A DNA stretch of 64,000 bases from CAZABC01 sp964483405 (lineage in GTDB: Bacteria > Chloroflexota > Limnocylindria > Limnocylindrales > CSP1-4): the NCBI GenBank assembly GCA_964483405.1, contig CAZABC010000011.1, positions 1 to 64,000 on the forward strand. Reading direction: 5' to 3'. Under the pieces are notes generated by a model. The model was not told where the DNA came from and made no database searches. It was given only the letters and a program-made list of their open reading frames with translations. This document shows positions 1 to 7,396 of the stretch, piece after piece. Made by a program: the position numbers and the translations under genes. Numbering within the stretch: the first letter of the stretch is position 1; each line of letters opens with the position of its first letter.

Positions 1-272
1 AAGATGTCGCCGACGAACCGGCTGTAGTCGCTCCAGTTCATCCCGAACTGGAACTCCTGGACGATCCCGGTGACGACGCCGAGGGCGAAGTTGATGAGGA
101 ACAGCTCGCCGAAGAACCGGGTGAGCCGGAGGTAGCCGTCCTTGCCGGTCCGGTACCACGCGGTCTGGAACCCGGCGACGAAGAAGGCGAGCGAGATCGT
201 CAGCGGGACGAACAGGAAGTGGTAGACGGTCGTGATGGCGAACTGCCATCGAGCCAGGTCAAGTGCATCCAT
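1..272 (-). CDS. cydA: Cytochrome bd ubiquinol oxidase subunit I, 5' part
   Basis: The first 90 codons of CydA read leftwards off the window edge from an ATG at 272. CydA is the membrane subunit that oxidises quinol and carries haems b558, b595 and d. The segment around YHFLFVPLTI near residue 17 and the later NFALGVVTGIVQEFQFG and NWSDYSRFVGDIF stretches match the CydA N-terminus almost residue for residue. His18 corresponds to the invariant haem-ligand histidine at position 19 in E. coli. Two hydrophobic helices are visible. A weak GCGAGG lies upstream of the start. The rest of the gene and any cydB lie outside the window. Confidence 0.93.
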   Translation of the reverse strand, partial: MDALDLARWQFAITTVYHFLFVPLTISLAFFVAGFQTAWYRTGKDGYLRLTRFFGELFLINFALGVVTGIVQEFQFGMNWSDYSRFVGDI

Positions 273-434
273 CGGCAGGGCCTCGCAGTTCCGATCAGGA
301 CGCCGGCCATCGTCCACCCGCGCGGCGCGCACCGGTGGTGCCGGACGTCACCTTGCGGGTCGTCGGTCGGCAGGGAGCAGGGTGCCGACCGGTCGGGACC
401 GCAGGCGAGGCGCTCGCGGTCGACGGGACATGGG

Positions 435-463
435 GGACCCCGGGTGCGACGCACCCGGGGTCC
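435..463. terminator. GC-rich hairpin between RCC1 gene and cydA
   Basis: A 13-bp perfect inverted repeat (GGACCCCGGGTGC and its complement) with a 3-base GAC loop lies 30 bases downstream of the stop of the RCC1 gene and about 160 bases upstream of cydA. No T-tract follows on either strand. It may be a U-less terminator or a transcript-stabilising hairpin, and it sits where termination of the RCC1 transcript would be expected. Confidence 0.5.
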
Positions 464-492
464 TGGTGGTGGCGAGAGGACCGATCAGCGCG

Positions 493-2763
493 TCACAGCG
501 CGATCGGCACGGGTGTGGTCCGCTGGGTCGTGGTCCCGTCACCGACCTGGCCGTCGGTGTTGAGCCCCCAACCCTTGGCGGTGCCGCCCGCGATGGCGGC
601 CAGGCTGTGCGAGCCGCCGGTCGCGATGGCGACGACGTTCGTCAACCCGGTCACGGCGACGGGGGTCGACGAGTTCGTCGTCGCCCCGTTGCCGAGCTGG
701 CCGTTGGTGTTCTTGCCCCAGCACTTGGCGGCGCCGGTGCCGAGCACGGCGCAGGCCTGGGCGGTGCCGACGGCGAGCGACGTGGCGCCGGACAGGCCGG
801 AGACGGTCGCCGGTGTCGTCTGCTGGGTCGTGTTGCCATTGCCGAGCTGGCCGCTCGAGTTCTGGCCCCAGCACTTGGCCGTGCCTCCGGCGGCGAGCGA
901 GCAGGTCGAGTTCCCGCCGGCGTGGATCGCCGCCACCGAGGACAGCCCGGTGACCGCGACGCCCGTCGTCGAGCCCGTCGTCGTGCCGTTGCCCAGCTGC
1001 CCGTTGGCGTTGGCGCCCCAGCACTTGACCGACCCGTTCGCGGCGAGGGCGCACGAGTGTGTCGCGCCGGCTGCGATGCCGGTCGCGTTCGTGATCCCGG
1101 TCGCGACGACGGCTGTCGACGAGTTCGCCGTGGAGCCGTTGCCGAGCCGACCGCCGCCGTTGTTGCCCCAGCACTTGACCGTGCCGTTGGCGAGGACCGC
1201 GCAGGTGTGGGCCGCGCCGGCCGCGATCGCGACGACCGTCGTCACCCCGGTGGCGTTGACCGCCACGGTCGAGTCGGTCGTCGAGCCGTTGCCGAGCTGG
1301 CCCCCGCCGTTTTCGCCCCAGCACTTGACGGCGCCGCTCGAGATGAGGGCGCAGACGTGGCTGCCGCCGACCGCGATGGCGATGGCGTTGGTCACGCCGG
1401 ACACGTTGACCGGTGTCTTGGAGCCGGTCGTCGTGCCGTTGCCGAGCTGGCCGCTGGCGTTGGCGCCCCAGCACTTGACGGTGCCATTCCCGCGCAGGGC
1501 GCAGGAGAACGCGTCACCGGCCGCCACGTCGATGGCGCCCGTCCCGAGGGTCAGCCCCGTGACGGTCACCGGCGTCGGCGCGCCGGTCGTGCTGCCGTTG
1601 CCCAACTGGCCGTAGCCGTTGTAGCCCCAGCACTTGGCGGCGCCGCTCGAGATTAGGGCGCAGGTGTGGTTGCCACCGGCCACGATGGTCGAGGCGGCTG
1701 ACAGCGACGACACGGCGACCGGGAGCGAGGACGACGTCGTCGTCCCGTTGCCGAGCTGGCCGTAGCCGTTGTAGCCCCAGCACTTGGCGGTCCCGTTCGA
1801 CAGGAGCGCACAGCTGTGGTTCCCGCCGACCGCGAGATCGGCGGCATTGCTCAGCGACTGGACCGTGGTCGGCACGTACTTGCTGGCGGTCGTGTTGTCG
1901 CCGACCTGGCCGTAGGCGTTGTAGCCCCAGCACTTGGCCGACCCGTTCGCCAGGAGCGCGCAGGTGTGGTAGGCGCCGGCCCGGATGATTGTGATCTGGG
2001 TCAGGGTCGGCTGCCCGACCGCGATCGGCGTCAGGGCGGAGGTCGTGCCACCGTCGCCGATCTGGCCGTAGCCGTTGTAGCCCCAGCACTTGGCGGTCCC
2101 GTTGGCGAGGACGACGCAGGTGTGCTGCTGGCCGGCTGAGATCTGCGTCGCGCCGGTGACGCCGCTCACGGCGACGGGCGTGTAGGACTGGGTGTAGGTC
2201 CCGTTGCCGAGGTTGCCGGAGCCGTTGTAGCCCCAACACTTCGCGGTCCCATTCGAGAGCAGCGCGCAGGTGTGGTAGGCGCCGGCCACGAGCGAAACGG
2301 CGCCCGTGAGGCCGGTGACGGTCGTCGGGATGGCCCAGTTGATGGCCGTCCCGTTGCCGAGCTGACCGTACGCGTTGTAGCCCCAGCACTTGGCGGTCCC
2401 GTTGCCGAGCAAGGCGCAGGTGTGGTTCTGCCCGGCGGCCAGTCCGACCGCGCCGCTGATCCCGGCGGGGTTCGTCGGGCTCAGGATGCTCTGGCCGAAC
2501 GAACCGTCGCCGATCTGGCCGTAGTAGTTGTTGCCCCAGCACTCGACGGTGCCGTTGACGAGCAGCTCGCAGGTGTGGTTATCGCCCGTGACGATCCGCG
2601 CCGACCGGGCGACCCCGAGACCCTCGCCTGGCGTGGAGCTGGTGGCCGTGGCGACCGCGCCCGGCAGCAGCATCGCCAGCAGCGCTGCGATCGTGAGCAC
2701 CGCCAACCGGCGACGAGCGCGCGAGCTGCGACCCCCCGACCGCAGCCCGATGGTGACCGACAT
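493..2763 (-). CDS. Secreted RCC1-repeat (beta-propeller) protein
   Basis: A 756-residue protein with an Arg-rich N-terminus and a hydrophobic stretch at about 20-37 typical of a Sec signal peptide, then about 14 RCC1 repeats of about 50 residues. Each repeat has the form HTCALLxNGxxKCWGxNxxGQLGNGT. Fourteen blades would suit two seven-bladed propellers. Each repeat keeps two cysteines (HTC and KCW), which could form one disulfide per blade outside the cell. The start at 2763 has GGAGGG seven bases upstream. RCC1-like repeats in bacteria usually occur in extracellular adhesion or binding proteins. The ligand is unknown, and no sortase or membrane anchor is seen at the C-terminus. Confidence 0.9.
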   Translation of the reverse strand: MSVTIGLRSGGRSSRARRRLAVLTIAALLAMLLPGAVATATSSTPGEGLGVARSARIVTGDNHTCELLVNGTVECWGNNYYGQIGDGSFGQSILSPTNPAGISGAVGLAAGQNHTCALLGNGTAKCWGYNAYGQLGNGTAINWAIPTTVTGLTGAVSLVAGAYHTCALLSNGTAKCWGYNGSGNLGNGTYTQSYTPVAVSGVTGATQISAGQQHTCVVLANGTAKCWGYNGYGQIGDGGTTSALTPIAVGQPTLTQITIIRAGAYHTCALLANGSAKCWGYNAYGQVGDNTTASKYVPTTVQSLSNAADLAVGGNHSCALLSNGTAKCWGYNGYGQLGNGTTTSSSLPVAVSSLSAASTIVAGGNHTCALISSGAAKCWGYNGYGQLGNGSTTGAPTPVTVTGLTLGTGAIDVAAGDAFSCALRGNGTVKCWGANASGQLGNGTTTGSKTPVNVSGVTNAIAIAVGGSHVCALISSGAVKCWGENGGGQLGNGSTTDSTVAVNATGVTTVVAIAAGAAHTCAVLANGTVKCWGNNGGGRLGNGSTANSSTAVVATGITNATGIAAGATHSCALAANGSVKCWGANANGQLGNGTTTGSTTGVAVTGLSSVAAIHAGGNSTCSLAAGGTAKCWGQNSSGQLGNGNTTQQTTPATVSGLSGATSLAVGTAQACAVLGTGAAKCWGKNTNGQLGNGATTNSSTPVAVTGLTNVVAIATGGSHSLAAIAGGTAKGWGLNTDGQVGDGTTTQRTTPVPIAL

Positions 2764-3361
2764 GCCAGACCCTCCCTACTGGTCGTGTGGAGGCGCCAGC
2801 GTAGCAGCGGGCCGCCCGCGCGGAAAGCCCCCGGAACGCGCCGGTCGGTGCATCGAGGCAACGGTCGGCCGTCTCGGCGCAGCGGCGCCTGCCGCACCGC
2901 GCTCGGCCGCCCATCGTCGAGGCGTCCGGCGAGCGTGCGTCGGCGAACGGTGGCGGGCGGCCGTCGGGTCGCGGCGGGCGATCCGGCGCAGTCGTGTCCA
3001 TGACACCGCGGGCGTCGATCTCCCCCTGGTGGCTGATCCGGCATCGAGGCATGTCGCCAGGCACATGGGATGGAGTCGCCGCCCCGGGGCCGGCCTCGTT
3101 CGATGCACCTGGGGCATCGCTCCACCCGGCACGGCCGCAGACCCGGCAACCGCCGCCGCCGGCACGGCCGCCGATCCTGCAACGGCTGCGTGCGCTCCGC
3201 GTCATCGGGGCATGGGCGAGTGCGTGATCCGGGTCATCGGGGTGCTGGATCCTCTCGCTGACCGTCACGATCGCGTTCGCGGCCGGCCGCCCGGGCGCCC
3301 CGGACGGGACCGCCGACCACACCGGTCAGGGCGCCTGAGCCGGGCTCGGACCGGCGTGTGA
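2764..3361. other. Intergenic region without a recognised gene
   Basis: About 600 bases between two divergent genes. Short open frames exist on both strands but none resembles a known family, and their composition is that of random high-GC sequence. The stretch at about 3130-3190 is a low-complexity run of GGCACGGCCGC/CCGCCG-type words. It probably holds the promoter of the RCC1 gene on the left. Confidence 0.4.
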
Positions 3362-3367
3362 TAGCGT
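3359..3367 (+). promoter_or_regulatory. Extended -10 of the cold-shock gene
   Basis: TGATAGCGT contains a TG followed one base later by TAGCGT, an extended -10 element, about 100 bases upstream of the GTG start. This implies a long 5' leader of the kind usual for cold-shock genes. No good -35 is visible, which fits an extended -10 promoter. Confidence 0.4.
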
Positions 3368-3469
3368 GGGGTCACGCCGTGATGTGTGGCGATGCTCCGC
3401 GTGGTCGGCCCCCTTCTCGAACGGACCGTGCGATCTGCTCTCCTGTTCGGGAAGCGCAAGGAGGTCCTC

Positions 3470-3673
3470 GTGACCACCGGTACCATCAAGAAGGTCGTCG
3501 CCGACCGCGGCTTCGGCTTCATCGCCGCCGAGGATGAGCAGGAGTACTTCTTCCATCGTGGCGGCCTCGACTCCTCGCTCGACTTCGACCGCCTGACCGG
3601 CGGCGAGCGCGTGGAGTTCGAGGTCGAGCAGAGCCCCAAGGGTCCGCGCGCCTCGAACGTCCGCGCCGCCTAG
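3470..3673 (+). CDS. csp: Cold-shock domain protein
   Basis: A 67-residue single OB-fold protein that binds single-stranded nucleic acid. Both RNA-binding motifs are present: RGFGFIA (RNP1) near residue 13 and YFFHRGG (RNP2) near residue 26. A GTG start at 3470 is preferred because a near-perfect AAGGAGGT lies at 3458-3465 and the resulting N-terminus, MTTGTIKKV, is typical of the family. The longer reading frame back to 3386 adds a non-homologous leader. CSPs act as RNA chaperones, and the length is normal. Confidence 0.93.
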   Translation: MTTGTIKKVVADRGFGFIAAEDEQEYFFHRGGLDSSLDFDRLTGGERVEFEVEQSPKGPRASNVRAA

Positions 3674-3818
3674 CGTCCGGTGGCGGCCCGCTGCACGGTG
3701 GTGGGTCGCTCCTGATCCGCCCCGCGGTGGCCCGGTCGTCCACGCCAGCGATGGGTCCACGCGAGACACGGCACACTGTCGCCATGCCGACCGTACCGCC
3801 GATGCCTCCGACCCCCCG

Positions 3819-5132
3819 ATGAGCGAGCCGCGGATCCTCGCGATCATGGGCTCCGGCGAGACCGCGCCGACGATGGCGAAGGTCCACCGGGCGCTGTTCG
3901 ACCGCCTCGGGGCCGGGCCCGTCCCGGCGACGGTCCTCGACACGCCGTACGGCTTCCAGGAGAACGCCGACGAGCTGAGCGCCCGGACCGTCGAGTTCTT
4001 CGCGACCAGCGTCGGGCGCCCGGTCAGCGTCGCCTCGCTCCGCTCGCGCGACGTCGATCCACTGACCGTCGCGACGGCGGTCGCCCGGATCCGCGAGGCG
4101 CGCTACGTGATGGCCGGCCCCGGCAGCCCGAGCTACGCGCTCCGGCAATGGGCCGACGGGCCGATCCCCGACGCGCTCGCCGCCGGGCTGGAGCGCGGCG
4201 GCGTGCTCACGATGGCGAGCGCGGCAGCGCTGACCATCGGCCTCGTGACGATCCCGGTCTACGAGGTCTACAAGGTCGGCGAGGCGCCCCGCTGGCTCGA
4301 CGGCCTCGACCTGCTCGGCCGGGCGACCGGCCTCCGGGCGGCCGTCGTCCCGCACTACGACAACGCCGAGGGCGGGACCCACGACACCCGGTTCTGCTAC
4401 ATGGGCGAGCGCCGGCTCCGGCTCCTCGAGGCCGAGCTGCCGATGGGCGCCTTCATCCTCGGCGTCGACGGCCACACCGCCCTCGTCCTCGACCTCGTGG
4501 CCGGCACGGCGTCGGTCCACGGCCTCGGCGGGGCGACCGTCCGGGCCGGCGGGCGGAGCACGGTCTTCCCGGCCGGGAGCGTCGTCCCGATCGCGATCCT
4601 CGGCGAGACCGCCGCGGCGCTCGCCGCCGGTGACGATGCGGCCGGGCGCGACCCGGAGCGGGCGACGACGGGCCGGGGCGCCGGCGGGACCGATGTCGAT
4701 GCGATCGGCGCGACCGCGGCCCGGCCGCCGACGGCGATCCGTGACGCGATGGCCGAGCTCGAGGGTGCCTTCATCGACGCGCTCGGGCGGGGCAACATGC
4801 GCGTCGCCGTCGCCGCCCTCCTCGACCTCGAATCGGCGATCGCCGGGCGGATCCGGGCCGGCGAGGACAGCCCCGACCTCGACAGCGCCGATGCCACGTT
4901 CCGCTCGCTCATCGCCCGTCTGGGCGAGCGCGCCGAGACCGGGACCCGCGACCCGCGCGAAGCGCTGGGACCGTTCGTGGCGGCGCTCCTCGAGATCCGG
5001 GCGCGGGCCCGGTCAGCCGGCGACTGGACGACGGCGGATCTCGTCCGCGACCGTCTCGCCGCGGCCGGTGTCGACGTCCGCGACGGCCCCGACGGGACGG
5101 CCTGGGTCCTCCGCGAGGCCGCGACCGGCTGA
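3819..5132 (+). CDS. S51-like amidotransferase fold fused to CysRS-type C-terminal domain
   Basis: A 437-residue two-part protein. Residues 1-230 resemble the peptidase S51/cyanophycinase-type class I glutamine amidotransferase fold, with MGSGET at 10-15, GPGSPSY at 100-106 and MASAAAL at 132-138. Ser134 fits the nucleophile elbow, although the usual GxSAG is altered. After a low-complexity linker (about 235-285), residues about 295-437 resemble the helical tail of cysteinyl-tRNA synthetase, ending in the diagnostic pattern DWTTADLVRDRL ... DGPDGTAWVLR. No HIGH or KMSKS catalytic core is present, so it is not a synthetase. The substrate is unknown. The ATG at 3819 has no clear Shine-Dalgarno. 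Confidence 0.75.
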   Translation: MSEPRILAIMGSGETAPTMAKVHRALFDRLGAGPVPATVLDTPYGFQENADELSARTVEFFATSVGRPVSVASLRSRDVDPLTVATAVARIREARYVMAGPGSPSYALRQWADGPIPDALAAGLERGGVLTMASAAALTIGLVTIPVYEVYKVGEAPRWLDGLDLLGRATGLRAAVVPHYDNAEGGTHDTRFCYMGERRLRLLEAELPMGAFILGVDGHTALVLDLVAGTASVHGLGGATVRAGGRSTVFPAGSVVPIAILGETAAALAAGDDAAGRDPERATTGRGAGGTDVDAIGATAARPPTAIRDAMAELEGAFIDALGRGNMRVAVAALLDLESAIAGRIRAGEDSPDLDSADATFRSLIARLGERAETGTRDPREALGPFVAALLEIRARARSAGDWTTADLVRDRLAAAGVDVRDGPDGTAWVLREAATG

Positions 5133-5255
5133 TCGCCCGACACACCCGCCGCCCGCCGGCCCCGCGCGATCGATCGCGAAGGGGGCCGGTGCTCGGGTAC
5201 CGTTCGCCTGGCCGGCCGACGTGCGCCGGTCGGAGCCCGGACGGAGAACGGAACC

Positions 5256-6299
5256 GTGATGAACCAGCCGGGGTCGGCGAGCTCCGCCGCCCAGCCCGTC
5301 GTCGATCCGACGACCGCCGCGCTCCTGGTCGACGCGCGCCAGTCGCTCGGCCCGGCGAAGCTCGACGACCTCTTCCCGCAGGGCGACGCGTTCCGCCGGT
5401 CGCTCGTCACGTTCGGCGTCCTGCTCGCCCTTGCCGGGTTCATCGCCTCGTTCGGCCTCTACCAGGACTCGGTCGCCTCGATCATCGGCGCGATGGTCGT
5501 CGCACCCCTCGGCGGCGCGATCATGGCCTTCGCTGGCGCGCTCGTGACCGCCCGCTCCCACTGGCAGTGGGTCACCGTGATCGAGGTCGCCCTCGGGGCG
5601 GCCGGCGTCGTGGCGATCGGGTTCCTCGTCTCGCTGTTCCTGCCGGACATCCTGATGCTGACCCCGTCGCTCGATGCCCGGACCGCGCCGGGGCTCCTCG
5701 ACCTCGGCGTCGCGCTGACGGCCGGTGCCGCCGGCGCCTACGTGGCGTCCCGCCGCACCGGCACCGACGCGCTGCCGGGCGTCGCCATCGCCGTCTCGCT
5801 CGTGCCGCCGCTGGCGACGGTCGGGATCTGCCTTGAGCTCGGGCTGCTCGAAGATGCCGCCGGCGCGCTCCTCCTCTTCGTCACGAACTTCGCGGCGATC
5901 GTCGTCGCGGCCTGCATCGTCTTCACCCTCGACGGCGCGACGCCGAGCCGGGAGATGCTCCGCGAGCGACACCGGGTCCGCAACGGGTTCATCGCGGCGC
6001 TCGTCGCCCTCGCGATCATCTCGATCCCGCTGGCCTGGCGCGGCATCGAGACCGCCCAGGGCTGGATCCGGGCCACCACCGGCGCTCCGTACGTCCGCGA
6101 CTGGATCGGCGACCGCGACCTCGACGTCCGCGAGTGGACGATCGATGGTGCGACCGTCGAGCTCGTCCTCGCCGGCCCCGATGCTCCGGGCGACACGCAG
6201 GCCCTCGCCGCCGCGCTCGCGACCGCGTATGGCACGCCGGTCACCCTCGACGTCGAGTACGTCGCCACGACGCGGGAGCGGGTCGAGGCGACACCGTAG
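5256..6299 (+). CDS. DUF389 (TIGR00341-type) polytopic membrane protein
   Basis: A 347-residue integral membrane protein with about six hydrophobic helices between residues 45 and 260. The blocks SVASIIGAMVVAPLGG and ALPGVAIAVSLVPPLATVG are signatures of DUF389. The C-terminal 80 residues are soluble. Its function is not established; homologues are widespread in bacteria and archaea. GTG at 5256 and ATG at 5259 are both possible starts, and GGAGAACGGAA lies just upstream. It follows the S51/CysRS fusion on the same strand after 120 bases. Confidence 0.85.
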   Translation: MMNQPGSASSAAQPVVDPTTAALLVDARQSLGPAKLDDLFPQGDAFRRSLVTFGVLLALAGFIASFGLYQDSVASIIGAMVVAPLGGAIMAFAGALVTARSHWQWVTVIEVALGAAGVVAIGFLVSLFLPDILMLTPSLDARTAPGLLDLGVALTAGAAGAYVASRRTGTDALPGVAIAVSLVPPLATVGICLELGLLEDAAGALLLFVTNFAAIVVAACIVFTLDGATPSREMLRERHRVRNGFIAALVALAIISIPLAWRGIETAQGWIRATTGAPYVRDWIGDRDLDVREWTIDGATVELVLAGPDAPGDTQALAAALATAYGTPVTLDVEYVATTRERVEATP

Positions 6300-6327
6300 G
6301 GCCGGCGAGCGCGACCGCGGCGGCGCC

Positions 6328-6705
6328 TCAGGGGCGGTCGAGCGCGAGGACGTGGACCGGGATCGGCGGCAGGTCGTCGTACCTTTCGGTCATCGCGGCC
6401 ATGCCGTCGATCGGGACCTCGAGCGCGGCGAGCGTCGCGTCGGTGATGAGCGCGTAGGGTCGCTCGCCGACCACCTCGCGAGCGTGGTGCTTGAGCAGCC
6501 GGTGGACGGCGTTCACCTCGGCGCCGAGGATCTCGTCACGCCCGGCCACCCGCTGCACGACGTAGGCGGCGGGCGGCTCGTCGGCCTCGACGATGATCGC
6601 CCGGTGGGCGTCGGCGACGCCCTGCAGGAAGCCGGTGTAGCCCGAGATGTCGGCCACGAGGAGGGCGCCGCGGACGCGGGTCGCCGGCTGGAAGGGTCGG
6701 TCCAT
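6328..6705 (-). CDS. DUF2652-like protein, internally shortened
   Basis: A 125-residue protein. The N-terminus (LLVADISGYTGFLQGVADAH) and the C-terminal half (GRDEILGAEVNAVHRLLKHH, then ERPYALITDA) match the two ends of DUF2652 proteins, which are related to the class III cyclase fold and normally about 190-210 residues. The central 70-80 residues are missing: residue 48, in the PPAAY context, jumps straight to VVQRVAGRD. The frame is intact, so this is a clean in-frame deletion or an assembly collapse. Loss of the middle of the fold makes function doubtful. No convincing ribosome binding site is seen. Confidence 0.6.
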   Translation of the reverse strand: MDRPFQPATRVRGALLVADISGYTGFLQGVADAHRAIIVEADEPPAAYVVQRVAGRDEILGAEVNAVHRLLKHHAREVVGERPYALITDATLAALEVPIDGMAAMTERYDDLPPIPVHVLALDRP

Positions 6706-6875
6706 CGCGCCATCGTCGTCGATGCGGCCGCCGGGCCAGGTGTGCGGCGACGGGAGCCGGGAGCCGGGAGCCGGTCGGCGCGGCGAGCCACAGGTCCCGC
6801 CGGGTCGTGACCGATGGCCGCGTCGGAGTACATGCCGGAGACATATAACGAGGGTGACATGAGCCGATACGGAGC

Positions 6876-7373
6876 GTGACCGAGATGACCCACTCGCTGC
6901 CGCAGGTGGCGCACGAGCACCACGAGCGGATCGTCAAGCACATCGACCTCGTGCCGGCGGTCGCCGACCGGCTGCTCACGGAGGATCCGGAGGACGTTCG
7001 GGCGAGCCTCGCGGAGCTCGGGTCGTTCATCGACGGAACGCTCATCCCGCACGTCGACGCGGCCGAGCGGACGCTCTACCCCGAGCTCGAGCGGATGTTC
7101 CAGAACCGCCACTCGATGGCGCCGATGCGGCGCGAGCACGTCGAGGTCCGTCGACTCGCCGGCGAGTACGACAAGATCGCGGCGCGGATCGTCGGGGGCC
7201 ACCTCGCCCTCGGCGAGAAGCTCGCGCTCCGGCGCGTCCTCTTCCAGCTCTACGCCCTCGTCAAGGTCCACCTCGCCGAGGAGGAGGCCTACCTCCGGAT
7301 CGTCGAGCACGGGACGTCCACCGAGGTCGCCGACGTCCTGGCCGTCGCCCTCGAGCATCCGATCGCCGACTGA
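6876..7373 (+). CDS. Hemerythrin HHE-domain protein
   Basis: A 165-residue all-helical protein with the His/Glu spacing of the hemerythrin HHE cation-binding family: HEHHERIVKHID near residue 13, HVDAAERTLYPELE near 60, a central RREHVE and HLAEEEAYL near 137. Such proteins bind a di-iron centre and are linked to oxygen or nitric-oxide sensing or iron repair. GTG at 6876 or the in-frame ATG at 6885 could be the start. The motif TATAAC at 6844-6849 may be its -10. It is divergent from the shortened DUF2652 gene. Confidence 0.85.
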   Translation: MTEMTHSLPQVAHEHHERIVKHIDLVPAVADRLLTEDPEDVRASLAELGSFIDGTLIPHVDAAERTLYPELERMFQNRHSMAPMRREHVEVRRLAGEYDKIAARIVGGHLALGEKLALRRVLFQLYALVKVHLAEEEAYLRIVEHGTSTEVADVLAVALEHPIAD

Positions 7374-7396
7374 CGATCCGCGCGGGGCGTGACCCG

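Noticed and set aside
2994..3227. Short plus-strand frame upstream of the cold-shock gene.
   Set aside because: No ribosome binding site and a low-complexity Pro/Ala/Arg composition; nothing suggests a protein.
3386..3469. N-terminal extension of the cold-shock protein from ATG 3386.
   Set aside because: The extension has no homology, and a near-perfect Shine-Dalgarno sits directly before the internal GTG at 3470.
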